From Arenibacter sp040216555 (GTDB lineage Bacteria > Bacteroidota > Bacteroidia > Flavobacteriales > Flavobacteriaceae): 64,000 nucleotides of DNA. The position numbers and the translations under genes were made by a program. Shown here one piece after another: positions 8,940 to 17,780 of this stretch; the first letter of the stretch is position 1; each line of letters starts with the position of its first letter. The stretch spans positions 62,001 through 126,000 of the forward strand of contig JAVJOW010000008.1 of NCBI GenBank assembly GCA_040216555.1, given 5' to 3'. The notes below the pieces were generated by a model. The model was not told the DNA's origin and searched no databases. It saw nothing but the letters and a program-made list of their open reading frames with translations.

Positions 8940-9086
8940 ATGAAAAAAAATGACTTGCCCATAAAAAAATGTCCGGTATGCAAAAGACCTTTTTCCTGGC
9001 GTAAGAAATGGAAAAAAAATTGGGATGATGTGAAATACTGTAGTGAAAGGTGTAGACGAAACAAAAACAATGATGAAAGCAATTAA
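8940..9086 (+). CDS. DUF2256 zinc-ribbon-like small protein
   Basis: This 48-residue protein matches DUF2256: CPVCKRPFSWRKKWKKNW, then KYCSERCRRNK. The two CxxC-type pairs (CPVC and CSERC) form a likely zinc site. The family is frequently encoded beside cryptochrome/photolyase genes, and here it overlaps the start of one by 14 bases. I chose the ATG at 8940 because family members begin only a few residues before the CPVC motif; the longer frame from 8877 adds 21 residues that do not fit. Confidence 0.85.
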   Translation: MKKNDLPIKKCPVCKRPFSWRKKWKKNWDDVKYCSERCRRNKNNDESN

Positions 9087-10557
9087 TCTCATATTTCCCC
9101 ATCAGCTTTTTGCAGAGAGCCCACTAATCAAAAATGGGGAGGAAGTTTATTTAATTGAAGAATATCTCTTCTTCAAGCAATACCTATTCCACAAACAGAA
9201 GATAGCTTTCCATAGGGCCTCAATGAAATGTTATCAGCATTTTTTGGAAGAAAAAGGCATTAAGGTCAATTATATAGAATCCAACAACAAATTATCCGAC
9301 ATCAGTTTATTTCATGAAGAAATCGAGAGTAAAAAAATAACTGAAATAAACATTATTGACCCTGTTGACAATTGGCTTGAAAAGAGGATTGGGACGATTG
9401 CCAAAAACTATAAGCTCAATACTTTTAGCAGTCCATTGTTTATCAATTCAAAAGAAGACCTATCCACTTTTTTCAGGGCGGATAAAAAATCATTTTTTCA
9501 AACTACTTTTTACAAACAGCAACGTAAAAAGCTGGATATCTTGCTGGAAGATGGGCAAGAACCAATGGGAGGAAAATGGACCTACGATATAGATAACCGA
9601 AAAAAATATCCTAAAGGAAAAACACCTCCCGGCATCCATTTCCCAGAGGCTACCTCTTATTGGGCCGAATCCGTAGCCTATACAGAAAAACACTTTAAAA
9701 ACAATCCAGGGCTGTTATCAAAAGACCCCATTTATCCCATCAGCCATAAGCAAGCCGAGAATTGGTTTGTACAATTTTTAGAGTATCGATTCTTTGATTT
9801 TGGCATTTATGAAGATTCGATTGTAAAGCAACAATCCTTCTTAAACCATAGTATCCTTTCTCCCCTTCTTAATGCCGGTCTGATATTACCCAACCATGTT
9901 GTAACCCAAAGTCTTTCTTTTGCTGAAAAAGAGAATATCCCTATTAATTCCACCGAAGGCTTTATAAGGCAACTCATTGGATGGAGAGAATTTATCCGAG
10001 GAATGTATGAATGCAAGGGCAGCTACTCCAGAACAAAGAATTTTTGGGGTTTTGAAAGAAAAATACCAAAGTGCTTTTACGATGGAAGCACTGGCGTGGG
10101 ACCAATTGACGAAACCATTAAAAAAGTATTAAAAACTGGCTATTGTCACCACATAGAACGATTGATGATCCTTGGCAATTTTATGCTGTTGTGCGAATTT
10201 GACCCGGATGAAGTATACAAATGGTTTATGGAGTTATTTATTGATGCCTATGACTGGGTAATGGTTCCCAATGTTTATGGAATGAGTCAGTTTTCAGATG
10301 GCGGCACTTTCGCCACCAAACCTTATGTGGGAGCTTCCAACTACATCAATAAAATGAGCAATTACCCTAAAGGCGAATGGGAAGAAATTTGGGATGGGTT
10401 ATTTTGGCGTTTTATAGCTGAACATCAGGAATTTTTTAAATCAAATCCAAGAACCTCCATGCTGTATTATTCATATAACCGTATGTCAGAAGATAAAAGA
10501 GCCCTTCATATCAAAAATGCCGAAGAATTTATAGAGAAAATAATGCGTGCTGACTAG
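9073..10557 (+). CDS. DPRP-family photolyase/cryptochrome (FeS-BCP type) lacking the Fe-S cysteines
   Basis: The 494-residue protein belongs to the deoxyribodipyrimidine photolyase-related family (PhrB/CryB type). It has an N-terminal alpha/beta domain from MKAINLIFPHQLF and a C-terminal FAD domain with GWREFIRGMY, YCHHIERLMILGNFMLL, YDWVMVPNVYGMSQFSDGG and TKPYVGASNYINKMSNY. Family members normally bind a [4Fe-4S] cluster with two Cys just after the NY segment (YCxxC), a third in ACPFN, and one upstream. Here that loop is shortened to NYPKGEWEEIWDGLFW and none of the four Cys is present. The start ATG (9073; another ATG at 9070) lies inside the end of the DUF2256 gene, suggesting translational coupling. 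The GTG at 9043 was rejected. Confidence 0.9.
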   Translation: MKAINLIFPHQLFAESPLIKNGEEVYLIEEYLFFKQYLFHKQKIAFHRASMKCYQHFLEEKGIKVNYIESNNKLSDISLFHEEIESKKITEINIIDPVDNWLEKRIGTIAKNYKLNTFSSPLFINSKEDLSTFFRADKKSFFQTTFYKQQRKKLDILLEDGQEPMGGKWTYDIDNRKKYPKGKTPPGIHFPEATSYWAESVAYTEKHFKNNPGLLSKDPIYPISHKQAENWFVQFLEYRFFDFGIYEDSIVKQQSFLNHSILSPLLNAGLILPNHVVTQSLSFAEKENIPINSTEGFIRQLIGWREFIRGMYECKGSYSRTKNFWGFERKIPKCFYDGSTGVGPIDETIKKVLKTGYCHHIERLMILGNFMLLCEFDPDEVYKWFMELFIDAYDWVMVPNVYGMSQFSDGGTFATKPYVGASNYINKMSNYPKGEWEEIWDGLFWRFIAEHQEFFKSNPRTSMLYYSYNRMSEDKRALHIKNAEEFIEKIMRAD

Positions 10558-10659
10558 AAAATCTGTGGTGTTGTACTTTCTCCTAAGCTTACAATTGAAG
10601 ATAAAGGAGTGGGTTAAGAATCTAAACCAAATATAAACGCGAACGGGTAATTTACAGCA

Positions 10660-11667
10660 TTAGTTCTTGCCGTCAATAGCAAAAGCCTTTGCCGGATTTA
10701 CAGATATCAATAAATTAATTTCCTTTTCCGTGAAGCCTTGGGCTCTCAATTCTGGAAGGAGTTTGGTGAAAATATTGGTGTAGGGAGTTATGGTCTGTTG
10801 TTGTTTTTGGGGATCGTACCAACCCGCGTCGTGTGATATGAGTATATGATCTAAAATGCCGTGCTCCTTGGCAAATACCAATTTCTCCAGATGCCTTTCA
10901 ACATCCCAACCCAATCCGTCCAGACTAATCCAACAGCCCATGGCTGCAGCTTTTAGATAACTGCTATTGTCATCTTCGGCCTGGGCGTGTACCCAAATAA
11001 ATTTGGCCGGGGAAACCTCCATTTCCTCAAGGATCTCTAATTGTGGCCACAGTCCTATGGCCTTTCCTGTATGGCAGGCTATTGTCAAGCCTGTCCTTAA
11101 ACTGGTTATGGCAGAGGCCTTTACCAATTTTTGATGCAGGGAATCCAATGGGTTGGCCGTATCTACCCCTATCTTGATAAAGCCAGGCTTGATGCTGGTA
11201 CCGTCTATGCCATCTTCAAATTCGGCAATCCACTCTTTCGCTAGAGCTTCGGCAGATATTTTTTGGACATAGTTGGGGAGGAATTTATTATTGCGGGCAC
11301 CATATAGCCCAGTATTGGTGACTATCTTAAGTCCTGTTTTCTTGGCCATTTTTTCAAGAAGCAAAACATCCCGTCCCAGGTAAGCCGGGGTGGCGTCCAC
11401 AAAATAATCTACTGTATAGGTTTTTAGTTCTTCCAAAAAAGGAATTACTTCTGCAATTACGGTATCGTGGTTCCAAACATTAGGCTGAATGCTATCGGCC
11501 CCAATAAAATCGACCAAAATATGCTCATGGGACAACCAAATGCGATCGGTATCCACTAGGTGTCTACCCTGAACATCTTGTATAAAAGCTTGTTGACCAT
11601 TTATTGTATCCGCGTAAGTAATCGCTATAAGAAAAAACAACAAATGGCATCTCAATAGTGCACCCAT
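10660..11667 (-). CDS. Exported phosphotriesterase-like amidohydrolase
   Basis: This protein of about 335 residues has a signal peptide (MGALLRCHLLFFLIAIT...) and a TIM-barrel metal-hydrolase domain of the phosphotriesterase family. The ligands are visible: H47-x-H49 in LSHEHILVDF, the bridging Lys in FIKIG, His in IACHTG, His in VWVHAQ-like WVHAQAED, and Asp in ISHDAGWYD. Many family members are lactonases or esterases, and the substrate here is unknown. The gene follows the isomerase at 11682-12539 by 14 bases, so the pair is an operon. I chose the ATG at 11667 rather than 11724 because it starts a normal signal peptide and avoids overlap. Confidence 0.85.
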   Translation of the reverse strand: MGALLRCHLLFFLIAITYADTINGQQAFIQDVQGRHLVDTDRIWLSHEHILVDFIGADSIQPNVWNHDTVIAEVIPFLEELKTYTVDYFVDATPAYLGRDVLLLEKMAKKTGLKIVTNTGLYGARNNKFLPNYVQKISAEALAKEWIAEFEDGIDGTSIKPGFIKIGVDTANPLDSLHQKLVKASAITSLRTGLTIACHTGKAIGLWPQLEILEEMEVSPAKFIWVHAQAEDDNSSYLKAAAMGCWISLDGLGWDVERHLEKLVFAKEHGILDHILISHDAGWYDPQKQQQTITPYTNIFTKLLPELRAQGFTEKEINLLISVNPAKAFAIDGKN

Positions 11668-11681
11668 TTTTTTTGAATTAC

Positions 11682-12539
11682 CTATTTTATGGTATCCAAT
11701 GTACCATGTACATAACCCACGCATTCGGCAAGGCCAGCAAAAACATCCTCAGAGTCCTTTTCATATTCCATCGCCATTACACCGGTATAGTTAATAGTTT
11801 TCAAGGCTTTCAGAACCGCTGGGATATCCAGGACACCTCTTCCAAACTCGACCGAATTACCATCGGGTTCCGACTTATCTACATCCTTAAGGTGGATGTC
11901 ATACAAGCGATCTGCATATTTTTTAATGTTCTTTACAGGATCCAAGCCCAATCTCTGTACGTGGCCAACATCTATACAAAGTCCAATACGAATGTCCAGC
12001 CCCTTAATTTTATCGTAAACCACCTCGGGTGTTGGATACACCTCATCTCCCGGGCCATGGTTATGGATGGCCAACTTTATATTGGTCTCCTTTACCTTCA
12101 TTTCCACCAAAGGCAATAGGTCGTGATTGGGCACTCCTATAATCACTTTCATTTTAGCAGCTTTGGCATACCTAAAGGCATTTTCAACTTCTTGGGCCGT
12201 TTTCATATAAATGACGCCCCCGCCATAAAGGCCTATTCCTGCCTTCTCGAATTTTGCCATTATAGTTTTAATCTCTTCTTCACTACTCTCCAAGGGCATA
12301 TGCATACTCTTGACAGCAATCTGTTTTAGATTCAATCGGTTGGCCATTGCTAAGGTTTCATCTAAGCTAAATTTTCGCGTAGAATAGGATGCCAGCCCCA
12401 GTGTAAGACTTCTCGGTGCCACATTTAGGTAACCTTCCCCAAAAATTTCTTTAAATGGGCTAGCGGTCAAAACTGAGCTAGTGGCCACCAAGCCGCCAAG
12501 TCCGAGGGTTCTTAGGAAGGAATTTCTAGAGTATTGCAT
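11682..12539 (-). CDS. Exported sugar phosphate isomerase/epimerase-type TIM barrel
   Basis: The 285-residue protein belongs to the xylose isomerase-like TIM-barrel (AP endonuclease 2) superfamily. Metal-site segments are visible: KLAIHNHGPGDE, IGLCIDVGHVQRLG, DIHLKDVDKS and VMAMEYEKDSED. The N-terminus RNSFLRTLGLGGLVATSSVLTA resembles a Tat-type or Tat-derived export signal, common for this family in Bacteroidota. Relatives work on free sugars or 3-keto-sugars rather than sugar phosphates. It is first in an operon with the phosphotriesterase-like hydrolase. The substrate is not known. Confidence 0.85.
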   Translation of the reverse strand: MQYSRNSFLRTLGLGGLVATSSVLTASPFKEIFGEGYLNVAPRSLTLGLASYSTRKFSLDETLAMANRLNLKQIAVKSMHMPLESSEEEIKTIMAKFEKAGIGLYGGGVIYMKTAQEVENAFRYAKAAKMKVIIGVPNHDLLPLVEMKVKETNIKLAIHNHGPGDEVYPTPEVVYDKIKGLDIRIGLCIDVGHVQRLGLDPVKNIKKYADRLYDIHLKDVDKSEPDGNSVEFGRGVLDIPAVLKALKTINYTGVMAMEYEKDSEDVFAGLAECVGYVHGTLDTIK

Positions 12540-12694
12540 GGAAAAGGGATTTTAATACTGTAAGATATAAAATCTTTTGAGTTCAAGAAGGTAGAATAAT
12601 TAAAGCTAAAATATTTTAGTCGCTCCTTGTCAATTTTTCCGGCACCCAACAGGTGTTTTTTCATCGGATTATTAGCTAAAGACTTATCAGGCAC

Positions 12695-13240
12695 TTAAGA
12701 ATTACCTCGGTAATTCACTTTATAAATCTCATATATAAGATTGTCAAGGTCATCGGGGTCATTTCGGCTGGTATTCCATTTAAAATTATTTCTAAGCAGT
12801 AATTTTTTGGACCTCTCATTTTGTTTGTTGGTAAAAGCCTCAATTTTATCCAAATTTAATTTGTTGAACCCAAAATCCAGCACTTTCATCGTGGCCTCAT
12901 TCATGATGCCCTGCCCTTGAAATATAGGACTTAGGTCGTACCCCATTTCCGCCGTTTTGTAATCTTGTGAAAAATTCCACAGACAGATATTTCCGATCAT
13001 TTCCGGACTGTTCTTCAGGGAAATGCACCATTGGTACAATTGTCCATTGTTTATATCGTTGTTGGTCTTGGCTATAAAGGCGAGTGCCTTTTCCTTGGTT
13101 TCGGCAGGTTGCCTTTTAACAAACCTATTTACCTCCTTATCTGAACGCAGGTAACGAATCATAGGCCAATCGGTCTCCTCCAACCTCCGCATGTGGAGCC
13201 GGTTCGTTTCCAATTCCTGAAAATTGTTAATTGAGTACAT
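12695..13240 (-). CDS. GNAT-family N-acetyltransferase (RimJ/RimL type)
   Basis: The protein of about 181 residues fits the RimJ/RimL-like branch of GNAT acetyltransferases. It shows the N-terminal strand LETNRLHMRRLEETDW, the central GNICLWNF strand, EMGYDLSPIFQGQGIMNEAT (acetyl-CoA loop Q-G-x-G) and KIEAFTNKQNERSKKLL near the C-terminus. Substrates include ribosomal protein N-termini and antibiotics; none can be chosen here. The ATG at 13240 gives the usual short N-terminus, with a second ATG at 13255. Confidence 0.85.
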   Translation of the reverse strand: MYSINNFQELETNRLHMRRLEETDWPMIRYLRSDKEVNRFVKRQPAETKEKALAFIAKTNNDINNGQLYQWCISLKNSPEMIGNICLWNFSQDYKTAEMGYDLSPIFQGQGIMNEATMKVLDFGFNKLNLDKIEAFTNKQNERSKKLLLRNNFKWNTSRNDPDDLDNLIYEIYKVNYRGNS

Positions 13241-13316
13241 TTTATAAATATACAATCATCCGATCAGATTTTGAACAACAAGGTTATTGAAATTTCTCGG
13301 TTAGTAAGCCTATGGC

Positions 13317-13369
13317 AAAACCCTATTTTTTGCTCTTGTTTGTGCAATCTGAATTCAAAATAGGGCTTT
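13317..13369 (-). terminator. Terminator-like hairpin after the copper operon
   Basis: CCCTATTTT (13321-13329) pairs with AAAATAGGG (13357-13365). On the minus strand the second arm is followed by a short T run, as in an intrinsic terminator for the multicopper oxidase operon. The loop is long (27 bases). Confidence 0.45.
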
Positions 13370-13417
13370 GACATCGTGTCATTTGACTGACCTGACTTGG
13401 CAATTCACTTGTTAGTC

Positions 13418-15640
13418 TCAATAATTTAAGGTAGCGCCAAATCCAAGTCCCATATCACTATCATAATGTGTAGAAATCCCTAGATTTCGGGTTACGATAT
13501 ACTTCAAGCCGGTCATATATTCCTTATCGGTATTTACCATAAATGCCCATCGTAATCTGGGACTAATTGGAATGTCTTCCCGCATCAATTGAAATCGCAC
13601 ATTCCCATCCGTAAACACCTCTCCCTGTAGGGTTATCAACAGCGGCAAGGTATATTCAGCCCCAAGACTTAACACAGCCCTGGAATCCTTAGTATTTCCT
13701 TGACCAAAAATGTTCTTCTCGACGCTTCCCTCTGTTTTTCGATAACGCCAATCGAACCCAACAAAAGACATAAACCATTGGTTCTTTCCAATATATCTTC
13801 CAATATGGGTTTCACTTTCATAACCATGGTCATCATGATAACCTAAACGCCATTCCGTACCAATACTCCAACGAGTATTTTGTAACATTGCCTTACCGTC
13901 ATTGCCATTGGATGCAAAATCGTTTTCTGCCATAAAATGGAATTTGTTACTTTCCATTTGCAACTTTTTGTAGGCCCATTTCTTATCCGGCAGATATGGA
14001 TTGGGGGCTTGTTGCTCATAAGAATACACACGGTTCATTCCTGCCATCATATGATATAGAATATGGCAGTGAAAAAACCAATCCCCTTCAGCATTTGCAA
14101 GAAACTCTATGGTATCCGTTTCCATAGGCATAATATCCAAAACGTTCATTAAGGGCGCATATTCCCCTTGTCCATTAAGTACCCTAAAATCATGTCCATG
14201 GAGATGCATAGGGTGCCTCATCATTGATCCATTGTACAGGGTTATCCTCACATTTTCCCCTTTTTTAATCAAGATTTTATCGGTTTCCGACAGCACTTTA
14301 TTATCCATACTCCAAACGTAACGGTTCATATTGCCGGTAAGCTCAAAGCGCAGTTCCCTTACGGGGGCATCTTTTGGCAAGGTGGTAGGATGTGGTGCTT
14401 TCAGCATCCCATAATTTAGAGTAACCAAATTTGCATCGGCTTTCATGGAATGATTTTCATGGTCCATTTTATCGTCCATTTTCACATCACCACTACCAGT
14501 AACCTCCGGGTACATCACCGTGTTCATATCCATTTTTTGAAGGGACATATCCATACCCATATCATCCATGGAACCGTCCATATTCATCATGCCGTTCATC
14601 ATTTCCATGCCTTCAAAATACTTGAGTTTTGGCATTCTGCTTTTCAATTGAATGGCTCCATTTCCCAAATATATCGAGGCCGATTTGGTACGGTCCTCAG
14701 GGGTGGCCAAAAATTCATAAGCCGTATCTTCCTGAGGAATACTGACCACAACGTCATAGGTTTCTGAAACACCTATAATCAATCTGTCCACATCAACAGG
14801 TTCTACGTCATTTCCGTCATTTGCTACAACAGTCATTTTGCCCCCTGCATAAGAGAGCCAAAAGTAGGACGATGCCCCACCATTCGCTAAACGTAACCGT
14901 ACTTTATCCCCAGCTTTAAATTGGGAAAGTTGGCTTTCATTCTTCCCATTGATAAGAAATTTATCGTAATACACATCACTGACATCCATGGCCAGCATAC
15001 GTTTCCATTCGTTTTCCAATTTAGTTTTAAAATGTCCCGCCTTAATGGCCTCAGAATAACTCTGCACCGTACCCTTTTTTATACCACCCCAATCATTGGC
15101 GTTGTGCAACATTCTATGCACATTTTCAGGTTTAATATCGGTCCATTCGCTCAAAATTACAGGAACAGTTGGCAAATCATCAATACCCTCTCTGAAGGTA
15201 GGATCCGTTTCCTTTTTCTTTAAGATCAAGGATCCGTACATTCCTATTTGCTCCTGTAAACCACTATGACTGTGGTACCAATGTGTTCCATTTTGAATAA
15301 TAGGAAAACGATAGGTATGGGTGGTGTTCGGTGCAATCGGCATTTGGGTAAGGAAAGGTACTCCGTCCTCCTTATTGGGCAAATATACCCCGTGCCAATG
15401 TAAAGAGGTCCCTTCCTTTAGCTTGTTATGTACCACAATTTCGGCAATATCCCCCTCCGTAAAGGTTAGGGTGGGCATAGGGATCTGTCCGTTAACGGCG
15501 ATAGCTCTTTTTTCCTTGCCCGAAAAATTAACAATGGTGTCCGTCACGGTTAAATCGTATCGAACTACATTTTGGCCATAGCCAAAATGTAAGGACAGTA
15601 TAAGTATAAATACTGCCAAACAATATTTGTAATAGGTCAT
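13418..15640 (-). CDS. Multicopper oxidase with CopB-like beta-barrel C-terminus
   Basis: This exported protein of 740 residues has a signal peptide ending near FGYGQ. Copper ligands are clear: HWHGVYLP (His81, His83), GTHWYHSHSG (His120-125), MRHPMHLHGHDF and FFHCHILYHMMAGM. A Met- and Asp-rich segment (about residues 345-385, many MM/MD pairs) resembles the copper-binding insert of CopA/PcoA. From about residue 560 the sequence no longer resembles an oxidase but an outer-membrane beta-barrel-like segment similar to CopB/PcoB, ending in GFGATLNY with an aromatic last residue. Most likely it oxidises Cu(I) and confers copper resistance. It is last of a three-gene copper operon (7 bases after the HMA/DUF3347 gene). 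Confidence 0.9.
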   Translation of the reverse strand: MTYYKYCLAVFILILSLHFGYGQNVVRYDLTVTDTIVNFSGKEKRAIAVNGQIPMPTLTFTEGDIAEIVVHNKLKEGTSLHWHGVYLPNKEDGVPFLTQMPIAPNTTHTYRFPIIQNGTHWYHSHSGLQEQIGMYGSLILKKKETDPTFREGIDDLPTVPVILSEWTDIKPENVHRMLHNANDWGGIKKGTVQSYSEAIKAGHFKTKLENEWKRMLAMDVSDVYYDKFLINGKNESQLSQFKAGDKVRLRLANGGASSYFWLSYAGGKMTVVANDGNDVEPVDVDRLIIGVSETYDVVVSIPQEDTAYEFLATPEDRTKSASIYLGNGAIQLKSRMPKLKYFEGMEMMNGMMNMDGSMDDMGMDMSLQKMDMNTVMYPEVTGSGDVKMDDKMDHENHSMKADANLVTLNYGMLKAPHPTTLPKDAPVRELRFELTGNMNRYVWSMDNKVLSETDKILIKKGENVRITLYNGSMMRHPMHLHGHDFRVLNGQGEYAPLMNVLDIMPMETDTIEFLANAEGDWFFHCHILYHMMAGMNRVYSYEQQAPNPYLPDKKWAYKKLQMESNKFHFMAENDFASNGNDGKAMLQNTRWSIGTEWRLGYHDDHGYESETHIGRYIGKNQWFMSFVGFDWRYRKTEGSVEKNIFGQGNTKDSRAVLSLGAEYTLPLLITLQGEVFTDGNVRFQLMREDIPISPRLRWAFMVNTDKEYMTGLKYIVTRNLGISTHYDSDMGLGFGATLNY

Positions 15641-15647
15641 GTCCGAG

Positions 15648-16517
15648 TTATTTTATGGTTTCCACTGTTTTACCACAACTTAGCATTTGGGAGCCATAAT
15701 AAGGGTTTTTGATGTCCTCCTCCAAACTAAGCCAATTGGCACCTTTTCCACTATCTGCCATAGGGCAAAATTGATAATAGACCGGTGTTTCTGATTTTGA
15801 AACCTTTATTACCTCAAACATATCTTTTGATAAGGACTTAAAATAAACCCGTTGTTTCCCCACGTCCTTAGTTGCCGCTATATTTCCTATAGCTGTCTTG
15901 AGATCTTTCAGTACCTTCATCCATGCCATATGAACCTCCATTGAAAGTTTGTCCATTTCCACCTCCATTACCGATTTCAAAAGTATTTCAGCCTTATTGG
16001 AAGCCAAGGGGCCATCAGTGCTTACTAGGGCATCCTTAACCGAAAAATAGTGTTCAAATACACCAGCAAGTGGATTTTTGTTTTGATTCTCCTGGGCCAT
16101 AGCTCCATGTTGTGAATGGTCCGCATTCATTTTCTGTTTGTGCGCCTCCATATTATGTGAATCATTTTTGGCCCGTCCATATTGGCAACATTCCGGTAAA
16201 TTGGCATAGGTATCGTTCGGAGCAAAAAAGAGTTCACTATCATAACCTGCCAATGCAATTCTTTTTAGAATTTCTTCCTTGGAGGTAGCAAGACTGTCAA
16301 AGGAAATAATGGCTCTTTTAGTGTCCTTGTCCCAATCTACCTTGGCTTCATTGCTTAGATTACCTGCTTTTTCAATGGTTTTCTCGCACATGGCGCAGTT
16401 TCCATATATTTTTACAGATTCTGATTTAAAGTTTTTTGCCTGGGCATTACCCGCTACAAGGTATAGCAATACGGAAATTGCCATCAATATATTTAATGAA
16501 TTTTTCATTTTACTCAT
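15648..16517 (-). CDS. Periplasmic HMA plus DUF3347 copper-handling protein
   Basis: The 289-residue exported protein has a signal peptide (to about AQAKN), then a heavy-metal-associated domain with the metal site CAMC (Cys41, Cys44) followed by EKTIEKAG. A His/Met-rich linker (residues 115-150) leads to a DUF3347 domain ending with YYQFCPMADSGKGANWLS and NPYYGSQMLSCG, whose Cys/Met/His residues typically bind copper. It should bind or deliver Cu in the periplasm to the multicopper oxidase encoded 7 bases downstream. Start ATG at 16517, with an alternative at 16508. Confidence 0.87.
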   Translation of the reverse strand: MSKMKNSLNILMAISVLLYLVAGNAQAKNFKSESVKIYGNCAMCEKTIEKAGNLSNEAKVDWDKDTKRAIISFDSLATSKEEILKRIALAGYDSELFFAPNDTYANLPECCQYGRAKNDSHNMEAHKQKMNADHSQHGAMAQENQNKNPLAGVFEHYFSVKDALVSTDGPLASNKAEILLKSVMEVEMDKLSMEVHMAWMKVLKDLKTAIGNIAATKDVGKQRVYFKSLSKDMFEVIKVSKSETPVYYQFCPMADSGKGANWLSLEEDIKNPYYGSQMLSCGKTVETIK

Positions 16518-16634
16518 ATTTTATAAAAAGGAATTCAGGAACCCCTTTTCGATTTATAAAAACTAATTATTCTAGGTTATTACATAGATTCTGACCAGAA
16601 ATACTAAGACAGACCTATGGCTATCGTGAAAGAG

Positions 16635-17006
16635 TTAACCTATTTTAGGGCGTTGCCAAATGGGGAGATAAACTAATTTTGGTATTTGTTGGATAAAGTT
16701 CCAATCATTTTCCAATTCAGTATTGAAATTTGATAATTTCACTTCAAAACCACTAAGATATACCGGAGTATTTACCACAACTGGACAGTGGCACATATTA
16801 TTGCCACAATTTCCTGTACCTCCCTCATCCTCTTTGTCTGTTTCGGAGTCGCAACAAGACTTATCTTCAGTATGATGGTCCTTGCTGCACGAATGGATAT
16901 TTTCAGATTTGGATTCCACCTTAGAGGTCCCACAAGCCCAAACATCACTGGTAGAAAGAAACAGCAAAAAAACAAGCATTGATAATATGTGGGTTCTGTT
17001 CTTCAT
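16635..17006 (-). CDS. Small Cys-rich exported protein of the copper operon
   Basis: A protein of about 123 residues with a signal peptide (MKNRTHILSMLVFLLFLSTSDVWAC). The mature part is rich in Cys, His and acidic residues (HSCSKDHHTEDKSCCDSETDKEDE, about residues 35-60, then CGNNMCHCP), so metal binding is likely. The C-terminal half lacks Cys and includes FIQQIPKLVYLPIWQRP. Family not recognised, but the gene precedes the HMA/DUF3347 gene by about 117 bases in the same direction, suggesting a role in copper handling. The ATG at 17006 starts the signal peptide properly. Confidence 0.6.
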   Translation of the reverse strand: MKNRTHILSMLVFLLFLSTSDVWACGTSKVESKSENIHSCSKDHHTEDKSCCDSETDKEDEGGTGNCGNNMCHCPVVVNTPVYLSGFEVKLSNFNTELENDWNFIQQIPKLVYLPIWQRPKIG

Positions 17007-17144
17007 ATTTTCCAAAGGCAAAGTTACTCAATTATCTTTTTATTGGATCAAATTTGAAGCGATATCCAATAATCCAATAACGCCCAATTTTAATTGTGTT
17101 GAACTTTTGAGCAAAGTACCCGCTTGCAGCAATTTGTACCTAAG

Positions 17145-17561
17145 TTAATTGGATTCAGTATATTTTTTAAAGTTATCTAAGATGGCCTGCCATCCACCTT
17201 GTTGCATTTCTATGGAGTTTTCGCTTTCAGCATCAAAGTTTATCTTCACGGTGGTCTGGTGATTTAATTCGTAGAAAGTGACCTTTACCTGCCTCCCATC
17301 CGGCATAGTATAGCTAAACTGTTTTTTGGGCTCCACTACATCATATACGGCCTCAAATTCAAACCCAAAACTTCCGTCCTTAGCTTCCATTCTCGCCGAG
17401 TATTTTCCACCTACCCGCATGTCATTGGATGCATACGGACAGTGCCAATCGTCCGAAGCAAAATTCCAATTTATGATGTGCTCAGGGTTGGTGTAGTAAT
17501 CCCACACCTTAGCTATTCCCTCAGAAATAGTCGCTTGGACCATTATTTTTGTCTTTTTCAT
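17145..17561 (-). CDS. SRPBCC-domain (AHSA1/CalC-like) protein
   Basis: This protein of about 138 residues has the SRPBCC/START-like fold of the Aha1-domain family. It shows MVQATISEGIAKVWDYYTNPEHI at the start, DWHCPYASNDMRVGGKYSARME in the middle and GGWQAILDNFKKYTES at the end. Such proteins bind small hydrophobic ligands; no ligand can be assigned. The ATG at 17561 matches the normal N-terminus; the longer frame from 17597 adds 12 unlikely residues. Confidence 0.85.
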   Translation of the reverse strand: MKKTKIMVQATISEGIAKVWDYYTNPEHIINWNFASDDWHCPYASNDMRVGGKYSARMEAKDGSFGFEFEAVYDVVEPKKQFSYTMPDGRQVKVTFYELNHQTTVKINFDAESENSIEMQQGGWQAILDNFKKYTESN

Positions 17562-17780
17562 TTCCGTTTTATTTTTATTGATGTAATTATTACACAATAG
17601 GGGGCATTGGTAATACTTCTATATGGTACATTCTTGTATGGATATTACAATTATACAAGTCATAAAGGGTCATTGAAAACAGCTGGCAAAATCTTACATT
17701 ACCAAATACTAAAGTAAGTTATTTGCCCTTAATTCTTGTAAGGATTTACAGGATATTCCTAAAAAATCATTAGTGCTCAT

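Noticed and set aside
14450..14767. His-rich antisense ORF of 105 codons
   Set aside because: Mirror of the Met/His-rich region of the multicopper oxidase.
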